The notes: generated by a model from the sequence alone, not told the origin. A stretch of 64,000 bases of DNA from Leisingera sp. ANG-M1 (GCF_000813745.1 NZ_JWLC01000029.1:45285-109284); one strand, 5' to 3'; positions 26,306-36,340 are shown, numbered from the stretch's first letter. A program made the numbers and translations.

Positions 26306-26938
26306 ATGACCATTGCCAACTTACCTGCCATTCGCGCACTTCGTCCCGCTTGGAATAAGGGGCGCATTGTTGGGCAAAAGCGACCATTGAAGCCCAAACA
26401 TGTCTGGGCGATCAGGGTTCGACTCGAGCTCGCTGGTAACCAACGAGATCTTGCGCTCTTCAACCTGGCAATCGACAGCAAGCTGCGCGGTTGCGATCTT
26501 GTCAAAATGAAGGTCATCGACGTTATGGCATCAGGCCAAATCAAAGAACGCGCATCGGTTTTGCAAAGCAAAACGCAGAAACCTGTACGCTTCGAAATCT
26601 CTGAAGGCACGCGGGCGTCACTGGAAAAGTGGATGCAAGACCCGCTGATGGTCGGATCTGAATACCTATGGCCCGGTCGGTTTCACGAACGTCTTCACAT
26701 CTCAACCCGTCAGTATGCACGGATTGTCCGTGACTGGGTGACGTCGATTGGTCTGGAGGCGAGCGCATACGGCACCCATTCCATGCGGCGCACCAAGGTG
26801 ACTCAGATCTACAAGAAGACGGGCAATCTGCGCGCCGTTCAGCTCCTGTTGGGTCACACCAAGATGGACAGCACTGTTAGATATCTCGGCGTTGAGTTAG
26901 AAGATGCTCTTGCGATTGCAGAGGCCATTGAAATCTAA
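26306..26938 (+). CDS. Short tyrosine recombinase/integrase
   Basis: 210 residues from the ATG at 26306, preceded by GGGAGGA. Catalytic residues are in place: Arg61 (SKLRGCDLV), Lys89 (QSKTQKP), His158 and Arg161 (THSMRRTK), His184 (LLGHTK) and Tyr193 (VRYLGV). The N-terminal core-binding domain is very short compared with phage integrases. Such compact recombinases are scattered in alphaproteobacterial genomes; no partner genes or attachment sites were seen, so its substrate is unknown. Confidence 0.88.
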   Translation: MTIANLPAIRALRPAWNKGRIVGQKRPLKPKHVWAIRVRLELAGNQRDLALFNLAIDSKLRGCDLVKMKVIDVMASGQIKERASVLQSKTQKPVRFEISEGTRASLEKWMQDPLMVGSEYLWPGRFHERLHISTRQYARIVRDWVTSIGLEASAYGTHSMRRTKVTQIYKKTGNLRAVQLLLGHTKMDSTVRYLGVELEDALAIAEAIEI

Positions 26939-26944
26939 GGCTAT

Positions 26945-26966
26945 GGGCCGTCTTCAAGGACGGCCC
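26945..26966 (+). terminator. Stem-loop after the integrase gene
   Basis: Perfect 8-bp arms GGGCCGTC and GACGGCCC around TTCAAG, 6 nt past the integrase stop. There is no long T-run, so termination is likely but not certain. Confidence 0.6.
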
Positions 26967-27073
26967 TGAACCGATGTTCGCTATGAGCGCCAACGCTGTA
27001 ATGCAGCTTATCACGGGCAGACTTTCACCGTGAGTTCAGCATCCAAACGGATTTGAGGGTTATTGAGGGAAGG

Positions 27074-27106
27074 CCAAGGCCACCCTGCAGAACAAGGCGG
27101 CCTTGG
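27074..27106 (-). terminator. Stem-loop after nadV
   Basis: Arms CCAAGGCC and GGCCTTGG form 8 perfect pairs and extend to 11 with one G-U. It lies 12 nt beyond the nadV stop on the minus strand. Confidence 0.6.
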
Positions 27107-27117
27107 TAGGGTAGCAA

Positions 27118-28542
27118 TCACGCGACCAGGCCAACGCGTTTTCGAATGGTGTCAAAACTCTGACGGGTGATGATCTCTCCATCCCGAAACACCACTTTCA
27201 GTGCATCATGGCCGGATGGGATATTGCCGTAAGGCCGCGTCACGAACCTGCCCGCATCTGTTTCCATCACGCCAAGGCGCCCCTTCTTCGAGGTTTTGCT
27301 GCCTGCGGCAGTGACCGGATCCTTGAAGACATCGCGCCATTCCCCGTTCACGCGGATGGCCGAGGTTTTCATCGAATAGGAGAAGGTATCCCGGTCCAGT
27401 TTCTGCAGCAGGCCTGCGCCCATGCCAAAGGCGATGTTGCCGATGGAAAGGCCGCGCTCGATCATCCGGTCCATGATCCGGACAATAGAGGTCTTGTTTA
27501 CCCCGTCGCCCTGGATCACCCGCACCTGGCCGGGCAGGATGCGGAAGCCGTTCGGGGTCAGGGAATAGCCGAACCTCTCCATCAGCGCCTCGATCACATC
27601 GGGCACGATCTGCATCGGGTCGCCGCTGTCGGGGCGAACGACAAGCACCCCGTCACGTGCCAATACCGTGTCGCGCAGCTCGGTGCCCCAATACTCCCGC
27701 ACCGCCCGCATCAGATCGTAGCTGTCCGAAACACAGGCGATGATCCCCTGGGGATTGTCCGCAAGGAACTGCCGCATGAAGTCCAGCTCCCCATCCGCGC
27801 CGAAAGAGGTCACGGTGCTGTGCTCGGTCGCGGGGATCGAGAAACCGGCCATATCGGCACCGTAGACATTACGGGCAAGCACAAGCCCGCCCACGGTGTC
27901 GGTGCCCATCGAATTCACCAGGTGCGCGGCTCCGCCGATTGCGGCACTTTCGGCGCTGGTGGCGCCGCGCGCACCGAAGTCGTGGAGTTTGAAGGCAAGG
28001 CCTTCGTCGCTGCCGTCAGTGCGGATCTGCCGGTCCCGGATCTGCCGCACCACGTAGTTGGAAATGGTCGCGACGGTGCTGGGATACCAGACAGCGCGCA
28101 GCAGCCGGGTCTCCAGGAAGCCGGGCAAGGCCCAGCACTTGGGATCGGTGTTCACGATCCTGACCTGCGGGATCGAAACCGGGGCAATCGTGCCCTCTGC
28201 CAGCGCATCAATCTGCACCGGCAAACGCCCGCCGTGCGCGTCGATGATGTGCTGGAACATTTCGGCGTAGAGCGAAAGGCCGTGGGCTTCGATAAAGGGG
28301 GCGGCCTCGTCCAGCATGGCTTGGGTGACGATGCGCCCTTCCAGCTTCACCAGTTCAGCCTGAAGACCGAAAAACAGGACTTCATCAATCTCACCATCGG
28401 GGCGGCGCGGCTCGATATAGGCAAAGACCTGTTCAGTGCCTTCGGGAAATTGCTTGGGGTGGCTGTATTTGTAGCTGTCCGCGTCGAGCAGGAAATTGCC
28501 CGCAGCAACACTGTTTGCAAAATTTGATGTTTGCATCATCAT
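27118..28542 (-). CDS. nadV: Nicotinamide phosphoribosyltransferase
   Basis: 474 residues, the usual length of bacterial NAMPT. It makes nicotinamide mononucleotide (NMN) from nicotinamide and phosphoribosyl pyrophosphate. Visible family blocks: LLDADSYKYSHPKQFPEGTE at the start, KLHDFGARGATSAESAAIGG in the middle, VVRPDSGDP, and VIQGDGVN with IAFGMGAGLLQK. Three consecutive ATGs lie at 28542-28534; AGGAGG about 8 nt upstream favours the first. The gene is 88 nt downstream of nadM-Nudix, so the operon covers nicotinamide to NMN to NAD. Confidence 0.95.
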   Translation of the reverse strand: MMMQTSNFANSVAAGNFLLDADSYKYSHPKQFPEGTEQVFAYIEPRRPDGEIDEVLFFGLQAELVKLEGRIVTQAMLDEAAPFIEAHGLSLYAEMFQHIIDAHGGRLPVQIDALAEGTIAPVSIPQVRIVNTDPKCWALPGFLETRLLRAVWYPSTVATISNYVVRQIRDRQIRTDGSDEGLAFKLHDFGARGATSAESAAIGGAAHLVNSMGTDTVGGLVLARNVYGADMAGFSIPATEHSTVTSFGADGELDFMRQFLADNPQGIIACVSDSYDLMRAVREYWGTELRDTVLARDGVLVVRPDSGDPMQIVPDVIEALMERFGYSLTPNGFRILPGQVRVIQGDGVNKTSIVRIMDRMIERGLSIGNIAFGMGAGLLQKLDRDTFSYSMKTSAIRVNGEWRDVFKDPVTAAGSKTSKKGRLGVMETDAGRFVTRPYGNIPSGHDALKVVFRDGEIITRQSFDTIRKRVGLVA

Positions 28543-28630
28543 GGCTCCAGTCCTCCTTGGATTGGATATGTGAAGCCGTGCCGGACCTCCCGGCAGGCTG
28601 GGGATCATGGCTCCGGCGGGGCCGATGAAT

Positions 28631-29737
28631 TCAGTGCATCCGGCTCATCAGAACCGAAGAATAGGCAAAGGGCACATTGGGCACCAAAGCCTGAATGATG
28701 TCGAAGTGATCTTCGAACATCACATCCGGGGTCAGCTGGTTGACCGGCATCCAGAAGGCGCGTTTGGCGTCATCCGCGCCTTTGACCTTTTCCTGCGCCT
28801 TGCCATCAATCAGCTCGAACTTGAACGCCTCGGTGCGCACCCAGCCGCGTTCGGAGCGATCCGGGTGGTCGAACACCTGCCGCGCGGCGATCCGGCCTTC
28901 CAGCAGCTTGCGCGGAATGTTCAGACGGGTTTCCTCGATCAGCTCGCGGATTGCCGCCTCTTGCGCAGTTTCTTTCTGGAGGTGCCCACCAGGCAAGGCA
29001 TACAGTCCTTGCCCCGGAGCCTTGGCCCGTTCGACCAGCAGAATATGCCCGTTCTGGACCACCACAGCATCGGCGCAGTCCGCAGGGATTTCATGTCCAA
29101 ACGCGGCAACTGCCTTTCGGTAGTTCTCGCGATAGGCCTGATTATACGCCGCCTCTGCGCGGATTTGAGCCACAGCGCTTGTGTTTTGCTCCATCCATGA
29201 AACAACCTGATCGGTTTCAACCGCACCGAAGGTGTCACGCAATTTCGCAACGGGAGCTTTATCCAGGAACAGCCCGGCGCGCATGTCGGTGGCATTCAAA
29301 ACAGTGGATCCGTTGCGTTCCGCCTCTACTGAGACAGCTTCGAGCTCCGGAAACCAGCGCAAGTAGCGGCTGCTTTCATCCTTATCATGCCCGACCAGAA
29401 CAATCCGGGCATCCGCCCGCGCAACCCCTTGGGTTCGCAAGTGAAGATCAATCGCCGTGCGCACATTGCCTGCCCAGGTTCTGTCGTCATACAGCGTGTC
29501 GACCAGCGGCAGGCAGGTTATATCCGCAGTGCAGTCCGCAGCTTTCATCGCCGTGGTGATGAAATCCGCCCGTTCCGTCCATTTGAACGCGTTCTTCTCT
29601 GATCTCGGCCGGAAAGCCGATCCGATCAGCGTCAACGTTTGATCTGAGATTTGTGAAGCATGTTCGAAAAGCTTACGGTGCCCTTTGTGAAAAGGCTGAA
29701 ACCGTCCAATGATCACTGAAAGCGTGACCTGTGTCAT
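28631..29737 (-). CDS. nadM: Bifunctional NMN adenylyltransferase/Nudix hydrolase
   Basis: 368 residues. The N-terminal half is a NadM-type nucleotidyltransferase: SVIIGRFQPFHKGHRKLF (motif at 11-20) and a later NATDMRAGL. The C-terminal half is a Nudix domain with GGHLQKETAQ then EAAIRELIEET, the GX5EX7REUXEEXGU box. The first half makes NAD from NMN; the second is an ADP-ribose or pyrophosphate hydrolase in known homologues. Its ATG overlaps the stop of a ten-codon leader frame (ATGA at 29737-29734), and GGAGG lies 9 nt upstream. Confidence 0.95.
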   Translation of the reverse strand: MTQVTLSVIIGRFQPFHKGHRKLFEHASQISDQTLTLIGSAFRPRSEKNAFKWTERADFITTAMKAADCTADITCLPLVDTLYDDRTWAGNVRTAIDLHLRTQGVARADARIVLVGHDKDESSRYLRWFPELEAVSVEAERNGSTVLNATDMRAGLFLDKAPVAKLRDTFGAVETDQVVSWMEQNTSAVAQIRAEAAYNQAYRENYRKAVAAFGHEIPADCADAVVVQNGHILLVERAKAPGQGLYALPGGHLQKETAQEAAIRELIEETRLNIPRKLLEGRIAARQVFDHPDRSERGWVRTEAFKFELIDGKAQEKVKGADDAKRAFWMPVNQLTPDVMFEDHFDIIQALVPNVPFAYSSVLMSRMH

Positions 29738-29766
29738 AGCGCGACCTCCGCGATATCAATGTGCAT
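29734..29766 (-). CDS. Ten-codon leader peptide upstream of nadM
   Basis: ATG at 29766, preceded 5 nt upstream by a consensus AAGGAGGT (29779-29772), encodes MHIDIAEVAL and stops at a TGA that overlaps the nadM start as ATGA. This is the classic layout of translational coupling. The peptide contains no nicotinamide-related codon signal that I can see. Its ribosome site and start codon lie in the hairpin at 29763-29785. Not a recognised family; real translation is inferred. Confidence 0.55.
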   Translation of the reverse strand: MHIDIAEVAL

Positions 29767-29785
29767 GCAAGACCTCCTTGCATGC
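29763..29785 (-). promoter_or_regulatory. Perfect hairpin masking the leader ribosome site
   Basis: On the minus strand the arms GCATGCAAG and CTTGCATGC pair perfectly over 9 bp around a GAGGT loop. The AAGGAGGT ribosome site spans the 5' arm and loop, and the leader ATG lies in the 3' arm. The palindrome could equally be a protein operator. A closely related element occurs at 59117-59135. Confidence 0.6.
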
Positions 29786-30042
29786 CCGATTAAATATGTT
29801 GCTCAGATCGGATTGTCAACTATAGGTGGCACGCTCGCACTCCAACAGCCTGCTTCCATGTCCGGCCCAAAGGAGACATCCAGCGTTTACCGTGGATGCT
29901 GCGGCGCAGCCCTTCCAACCTGTCGTCCGTGCATTGTGCAGCATTTCCTGCTAAGCAAAAAGCGAAGCGAAAACAGTTTACTTGGTTGGGCGGAGCTAAG
30001 CTTCCTGCAGGATTACGCGGCCGAATTGCTCGGACCGGAAAG

Positions 30043-30867
30043 TCAGCCTAGCCTTTTTGCGTGCCAGTTAATGTGATCTTCTGCAAAGCTGGCCACGAAA
30101 TAGTAGCTGTGATTGTATCACTCATGCTCCCTGTAGGTGAGAGCAACTCCCGATGACCGGGTCGCCTCAGTTAGCGTGCCTGGACGCAATAACTCGTAGA
30201 ATTGATCATCGTTACCCTGATCCACGAGAATATCCCGTTCCCAGCCAGTTCGGCACAAAAGTAAACTTGCGTCATAATTGGCCCACCGCGCCTGGTCCCC
30301 GCCGAGATATGCTTCCAACTGCTTACGCCCCCAGTCGGACTCGGTCGGGTTCGCGATTGGAGCGAAGGCGGAAACTGATTGGTATTGGGCAGGGTTGTGT
30401 ATCGCAAGAGTCAGAGCTCCGTGCCCTCCCATGGAATGCCCAGTGATGCCATGTTTTTCTGTCACAGGGAAACTGCTGCAAACTTTGTAAAACAGCTCCC
30501 TGGCCACATAATCGTACATCCGGAAATGCGGCGCCCAGGGCTTTTGTGTCGCATTTACATAGAACCCGGCTCCCTGGCCCAGATCATACGCCTCGTCATC
30601 GGCCACTCCTTCTCCGCGGAGCGAGGTGTCCGGGAAGACCAGTGCCAGGCCGCGCTTGGCTGCGAACTTCTGCAAGCCTGCCTTGGACATGGCGTTTTCG
30701 TGGGTGCAGGTCAGACCTGAGAGGTACCACAGGACCGGGACCGAAGTGGTTTCGGCCTGGGGCGGCAGGTAGATGCCGAAGGTCATATCGCAGCCACAGG
30801 CATCTGAAGGATGCCTGTAAACTGCGTTTTTCCCACCGAAGCATACCGTGCTTTCGATCAGTTCCAT
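30043..30867 (-). pseudogene. fghA: S-formylglutathione hydrolase interrupted by an in-frame TGA
   Basis: The frame opens normally (MELIESTVCFGG, nucleophile Ser145 in GHSMGG, Asp in DQGNDDQF) and stops after 249 residues at TGA 30120-30118. Reading through gives YNHSYYFVASFAEDHINWHA and a natural stop at 30045-30043. The family has Gly-Tyr-x-His-Ser-Tyr-Tyr-Phe here, so GGA to TGA is one base change. It removes the catalytic His and the last ~25 residues, so the 249-residue product should be inactive. The enzyme would release formate from S-formylglutathione made by frmA, whose stop lies only 3 nt upstream. Sequencing error is possible. Confidence 0.85.
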
Positions 30868-30870
30868 GAA

Positions 30871-31986
<1,116 letters not shown>

Positions 31987-32098
31987 GTGATTGGTCCTTA
32001 TCTTGATAAAAGGCGGGCCTCCGGCAGGAGTTAGCAAGCAATTACCGGACGCCCAGGATAGCCGGACAGAGTGGCCGGCTAGGGGAGAGAGTTTGTGT

Positions 32099-32761
32099 TC
32101 AGGCCGCCGTCTGTGCGCTGCCGTCTGCAGCGGGGCTTGCGGGGAAGACACCCGACATGCCTACGAATCCGCGGATGCGTTTGACCCGATCCATCCAGCG
32201 GCGGATCGCCGGGTAATCCTGGCGGGAGATACCGCCTTCTTCGGACAGCGCCACATAAGGGAAGCAGGCAATATCCGCGATGGTCGGGTGATCGCCAGAG
32301 CAGATCCAATCCTGTCCCTGCTGCTCTGCAAACCAAAGATGCTCATCGAGAATGCGGAACAGGCGGTGTGCGCCTTTGCGCGCAGCCTCCACGTCAAGAT
32401 CGTAGAACAGACCGTCATGCAGCCGGGCAGCCGAAGCCGTGCCCGTGATGCCATCGGCGAAGGCCAGCCATTGGGCAACTTCGCCCAAGCGCGCTGGTTC
32501 GCTGGCCGGATACCACTGGCTGCTGTTATCGTGTTTCACCGCCAGATAAGTCAGGATCGCCTGCGCATCACGCAGCACCCGGCCCTCATCCTCGATTACC
32601 GGCAGCTGGCCTAGCGGATTGATTTCCAGAAACCAGTCCGACTTGTGCTCCGCCCCAGGATAAAAATCAATGGTCTGCGTCTCATAGCCGACCCGAAGAA
32701 TACTGAGCATCAGGCGGATTTTGTAGCAGTTGCCCGAAAGCTCATAATCGTAGAGTTTCAT
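32099..32761 (-). CDS. Glutathione S-transferase-like protein, NdmE-like
   Basis: 220 residues with a thioredoxin-like N-terminal domain ([20 protein letters not shown], and later [16 protein letters not shown] for glutathione binding) and an all-helical C-terminal domain. On its own it would be a GST. Directly downstream (11 nt) of a Rieske-reductase fusion and an oxygenase without Rieske domain, it matches the position of NdmE, a GST-like protein that holds NdmC and NdmD together in the caffeine N7-demethylase. GAGGAG 7 nt upstream fixes the ATG at 32761. Confidence 0.82.
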   Translation of the reverse strand: MKLYDYELSGNCYKIRLMLSILRVGYETQTIDFYPGAEHKSDWFLEINPLGQLPVIEDEGRVLRDAQAILTYLAVKHDNSSQWYPASEPARLGEVAQWLAFADGITGTASAARLHDGLFYDLDVEAARKGAHRLFRILDEHLWFAEQQGQDWICSGDHPTIADIACFPYVALSEEGGISRQDYPAIRRWMDRVKRIRGFVGMSGVFPASPAADGSAQTAA

Positions 32762-32771
32762 CACACGCTCC

Positions 32772-34502
32772 TCAGATATCCAGAACCAGGCGGTTCGACT
32801 TCGACCGGCTGACACAGGTGATGATCTTGTCACCGGCAGCTTTCTCTGTGGGTGTCAGATAGACATCCTGATGATCCGGCTCGCCTTCGATCACCGTGGC
32901 CAGGCAGGTTCCGCAGGCGCCCTGCTCGCAGGAGCTTGGGGCTTCGATTCCGTTCTCCTGCAGCACCTCAAGGATTGTCTTGCCCGCAGGCACTTGCAGC
33001 GTCATGGCCGAGCGGGCCAGCGCGACTTCGAAGGTCGAGCTGTCGTCGATCTCCTGGGTGTTCTTGAAGTACTCGAAATGCACTGCCTCGTCGGGCCAGC
33101 CCTGCTTGGCTGCCACGTCGCGGGTAGCCTCCAGCATCGGGCCCGGGCCGCAGATATAGAGGTGGCGGGCGAATCCGTAATCGGCCAGGATTTCGTTCAG
33201 CTTGGCGCTAGTTTCGGCCGGGTTGAGCCCCAGGTGCGTCACGACACTGTCACCCAGCTCATTGAGCAATTCAGGAAAGGACAGATGCGCCTTGGATTGC
33301 GCGAAATAGTGCAGTTCGAAGGCAATACCCTGGGCATCAAGCGCCCGCGCCATTGCCAGCATCGGAGTGATGCCAATGCCACCCGCCACCAGCGTCACCT
33401 TGACTGCATCGCGGCGCAGCGGGAAATTGTTGCGCGGTGCCGAGATCGCCAGCACATCCCCGGTCTGAACCGCGTTGTGAAGGCACTCGGACCCGCCGCG
33501 GCTGTCCGGCTCACGTTTTACTGCGATAGTATAATGCCCGCCTTCACCCGGCCCATTGGTAATGGAGTATTGCCGTGCCATGCCGTTGGGCAGATGCACG
33601 TCGATATGGGCGCCGGGCTGGAAGGTCGGCAGCGCGCCGCTCAGCGGCTCCAGCCGGAAGGCGGCAACGCCTTCGGAGGTCTCCCACTTGCGGGCAACGG
33701 TCACGCGCAGCTCTGCCTTGGGGCCTGAGCGTGAGATTTCCGGCATTGAAGCCAACTCTTCGTCAATAGGCCGAAAGTCCACCGCAATCGGCTCAGGTGC
33801 GGGGGCTTCCGCAGCAGCCGCCTCGATCAGGGTGCGCAGCCGGTTCAGGGCCGTGTTGAACTGGCGCAGCGTCCCAGCCGGATCGGCAGGCACCGCCTTC
33901 AAAACGCCGCGCAGAACGCAACGGTGCGCGTCGACCGGCTGAACAAACAAAACCAGCTCAGGCAAATCGAGGCCATCAAAAGCAAGATGAGAATAGCTGC
34001 CAGTAGAGGCAATCTGCCTGGAGGTGCCGCCCTCCAGCTTCAGGTCCGCCAACCGCGACAGCGCAAGGCCGGGGGCCGCATTCAGCGGGATTGGCCGCAG
34101 GACAAGCGGGTCACAGCCCTTTAGCACCTCTGGCAGTTCGAAGTCGCCAGCCGGATCGACCGCGGACCAAACCAGCCCCTTTTCTTCGACCCCGGGATAG
34201 GTCCGGTTACAAATCGTGCGTGCCGGGGCGTCCGCCGGGTGCGCTGGGATGTATGTACAGCCTGCTGAACGGTTGGAGTAGCGCCAGCCGTGATACAGGC
34301 ATTTCAACTCCTTGCCGTCGTTCAGCCCGACGCTCAGGCGAACCCCCCGGTGCAGGCAACGGTTCTCCCACACGTTGACGTATTGGTCGTCAGCGCGCCA
34401 AACGGCGAACTCACGGCCATGGAGCTGCGCCTGATAGACGTGCCGCAAAGGCAGATCGCTGCTGGACGCAATCGGATGCCACTGGCTGAGATCAATTGTC
34501 AT
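32772..34502 (-). CDS. Rieske-FNR-ferredoxin fusion reductase, NdmD-like
   Basis: 576 residues in three parts. Residues ~8-110 are a Rieske [2Fe-2S] domain (Cys49-x-His51 in NRCLHRG, Cys68-x-x-His71 in KCLYHGW). From ~265 to ~480 lies a ferredoxin-reductase module (GAHIDVHLPNGMARQYSITN, GGIGITPMLAMA). The last ~85 residues are a plant-type [2Fe-2S] ferredoxin (SCEQGACGTCLATV plus a distal Cys). An extra N-terminal Rieske domain is the hallmark of NdmD (about 588 residues in P. putida CBB5). Residues ~110-265 form a linker I do not recognise. It lies 21 nt after the NdmC-like gene, with GGGAG before the ATG. It moves electrons from NAD(P)H to the oxygenase. Confidence 0.88.
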   Translation of the reverse strand: MTIDLSQWHPIASSSDLPLRHVYQAQLHGREFAVWRADDQYVNVWENRCLHRGVRLSVGLNDGKELKCLYHGWRYSNRSAGCTYIPAHPADAPARTICNRTYPGVEEKGLVWSAVDPAGDFELPEVLKGCDPLVLRPIPLNAAPGLALSRLADLKLEGGTSRQIASTGSYSHLAFDGLDLPELVLFVQPVDAHRCVLRGVLKAVPADPAGTLRQFNTALNRLRTLIEAAAAEAPAPEPIAVDFRPIDEELASMPEISRSGPKAELRVTVARKWETSEGVAAFRLEPLSGALPTFQPGAHIDVHLPNGMARQYSITNGPGEGGHYTIAVKREPDSRGGSECLHNAVQTGDVLAISAPRNNFPLRRDAVKVTLVAGGIGITPMLAMARALDAQGIAFELHYFAQSKAHLSFPELLNELGDSVVTHLGLNPAETSAKLNEILADYGFARHLYICGPGPMLEATRDVAAKQGWPDEAVHFEYFKNTQEIDDSSTFEVALARSAMTLQVPAGKTILEVLQENGIEAPSSCEQGACGTCLATVIEGEPDHQDVYLTPTEKAAGDKIITCVSRSKSNRLVLDI

Positions 34503-34523
34503 GAGAAACTCCCGGATTTCTGG

Positions 34524-35390
34524 TCACGCCGCCACCGAGATCACACCATAGGTGAGTCCTTTCTGGCTGAGCCAGCGGCGGTATGCGATTGCGGTCTTGT
34601 CGGCGCGGATGGGGGTTTCAGCGCGCGGGTCCAGCGGCAGGCGCTTGGGGTGCTGGTTTTCCAGGATCGGCTTGTCCTGGCCAAAGATCACCTGCTGGAA
34701 ATAGCGGATGGACTCGTCTGTGTTGTCCTCGTCCAGGATGCACATGCCGGTATGCGCCCGCACCCATTCCTCGCCCATCGGCTGCAGGAAAAGATAGATC
34801 ACGTCACGGCGGCTGGGGTCTGCCGGGCTGGACTTGTAAAGAAGCGCGCAGTTCGGGTGGGGCACGCGGTATGTGTATTCTACGTCCGCGCCCTCGTCGG
34901 AGGCCAGCGCCGCTTTGGGCTGATAGAACCGGCAGCGGGTTGCCACAACCTCGTCCCGGGTCTCGGACACTTCGACATCGTATTCTTTGACTTCGGTATG
35001 GGGTTCCTCGCCCAGGATGCCGGTATGGACATAAGGGAAATGGCCCATGTCGAGAAAGTTCTCAACCGCCCGGCCCGCCGACACATTGACGCCAAAGACA
35101 CCGGTTGGCACAAACCTGCGGTCCGGTTCCTCGAATTCGGGAAATGGGAAAAGCGAGTTAGGATCCTGGCCGAAACTGGCCCAGACATAACCGTACTGCT
35201 GCAAGACCTTGGGGCTTGCCCCCGGTCCATCTGCCGTGACAGTAGCGATACCTCTCGCGCCATGCTTGATGGTCAGCGGACGCTCCAGAAGGGTGGTCCG
35301 GAACTCTCCAAGATCTGCCAGCTCACGATCCGAGATCAGCGGATGCCATTGCTCCAGGACTACCGGATCAGTGCATTTCGTATGGGTCAT
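34524..35390 (-). CDS. Rieske-less oxygenase catalytic subunit, NdmC-like
   Basis: 288 residues. It holds the mononuclear iron motif ENFLDMGHFPYVH (Asn111, Asp114, His117, His122), but no C-x-H/C-x-x-H Rieske site anywhere; the sequence passes from HPLISDRELAD straight into GYVWASFGQD. The frame stays open upstream to 36146, but that part is antisense-free permease DNA in another frame. AGGAGGT 5 nt before the ATG at 35390 fixes the start. NdmC of P. putida is likewise ~280 residues and uses the Rieske cluster of NdmD. Predicted role: oxidative removal of a methyl group as formaldehyde. Confidence 0.88.
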   Translation of the reverse strand: MTHTKCTDPVVLEQWHPLISDRELADLGEFRTTLLERPLTIKHGARGIATVTADGPGASPKVLQQYGYVWASFGQDPNSLFPFPEFEEPDRRFVPTGVFGVNVSAGRAVENFLDMGHFPYVHTGILGEEPHTEVKEYDVEVSETRDEVVATRCRFYQPKAALASDEGADVEYTYRVPHPNCALLYKSSPADPSRRDVIYLFLQPMGEEWVRAHTGMCILDEDNTDESIRYFQQVIFGQDKPILENQHPKRLPLDPRAETPIRADKTAIAYRRWLSQKGLTYGVISVAA

Positions 35391-35410
35391 GAATGACCTC
35401 CTCTTTAGGA

Positions 35411-36340
35411 TCAGCGGAAATAGGGGATGCCGAGGCGCTGCGGCTGGCGGGACTGGCGGCGCAATCCCATCAGCAGCAGGATCGAGGCCAGATAGGGCAG
35501 CGCCAGGAAGATCTGATGCGGCACGTCGATGCCCAGAACCTGCACATGCGTGGCGACGCTTTCGAGCAGGGCAAAGACCAGCACCGCAGCCAGCACGCCT
35601 CTGGGCATCCAGTTGCCCGCGATCAGCGCCACGATGGCCAGCCAGCCGCGGCCTGCGGTGATGTCGGCCAGGAAGCGGTCGGAAAACCCCAGCATCAGGA
35701 AGCCGCCGCCAAGCCCGGTCATCACGCTGCCGAACAGCACGGCGGCGTATTGGCGAGCGCTCACACTCAGGCCCTTGATGTCGAGCGCCTTGGGATTTTC
35801 GCCAAGGCAGCGCAGCTCCAGCCCCCAGCGGGTACGGTAGAGCAGATACCAGACCGCCGGGACGGCAGCGAAGGCCATGTAAGTCAGCAGGCGCTGGTCG
35901 AACAGGATCTCGCCAATGAAGGGGATCGCGCTGAGGCCGGGAATGGCCACGTTGTCGAAACCGTCGAAAGTCGGCTGCGCACGGCCCTTGATGTACATGC
36001 GGAACCAATAGAGCGTCAGGCCGGCAACCAGCAGGTTGATACCCAGCCCGGTGATGAAATGGTCGACCCGCATGGTCACCGTCATGAAGGCGATGATCAG
36101 CCCCACCAGCGCGCCGGCAATCATAGCAGCCAGCACCGCCAGCCAAACCGATCCCGTCGCTGTGGCGATGAAGTAAGCGGTGAACGCTCCCATCAGCATG
36201 GTGCCTTCGACCCCCATGTTCCAGATCCCGGCGCGCTGGGTCACCAGCTCGCCGATGGCCGCGAACAGGATCGGCGTAGCGATGCGGATCATGCCGGCCA
36301 GAATGCTGACCAGAATGGCTTCCTGAAACAATTCACCCAT
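35411..36340 (-). CDS. ABC transporter permease, BMP/nucleoside type (second)
   Basis: 309 residues with about eight membrane spans. GELVTQRAGIWNMGVEGTML is the family hallmark of BPL_transp_2 permeases working with BMP-type binding proteins, the YufQ/NupQ class. It overlaps the first permease gene by 8 nt. The importer sits inside the demethylase cluster and probably brings in the methylated substrate; BMP systems commonly carry purine nucleosides or related heterocycles, which would suit a methylxanthine (inference). Confidence 0.9.
   Translation of the reverse strand: MGELFQEAILVSILAGMIRIATPILFAAIGELVTQRAGIWNMGVEGTMLMGAFTAYFIATATGSVWLAVLAAMIAGALVGLIIAFMTVTMRVDHFITGLGINLLVAGLTLYWFRMYIKGRAQPTFDGFDNVAIPGLSAIPFIGEILFDQRLLTYMAFAAVPAVWYLLYRTRWGLELRCLGENPKALDIKGLSVSARQYAAVLFGSVMTGLGGGFLMLGFSDRFLADITAGRGWLAIVALIAGNWMPRGVLAAVLVFALLESVATHVQVLGIDVPHQIFLALPYLASILLLMGLRRQSRQPQRLGIPYFR

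Noticed and set aside
27208..28527. 439-residue plus-strand frame
   Set aside because: Antisense shadow of nadV.
30118..30120. TGA in fghA as selenocysteine
   Set aside because: The family has Gly at this site, not Cys or Sec, and no selenocysteine hairpin or sel gene was seen; a nonsense change or sequencing error is simpler.
34524..36146. 540-residue fusion protein covering the NdmC-like gene and upstream DNA
   Set aside because: The N-terminal half is the permease gene read in another frame; a strong ribosome site and domain start lie at 35390.
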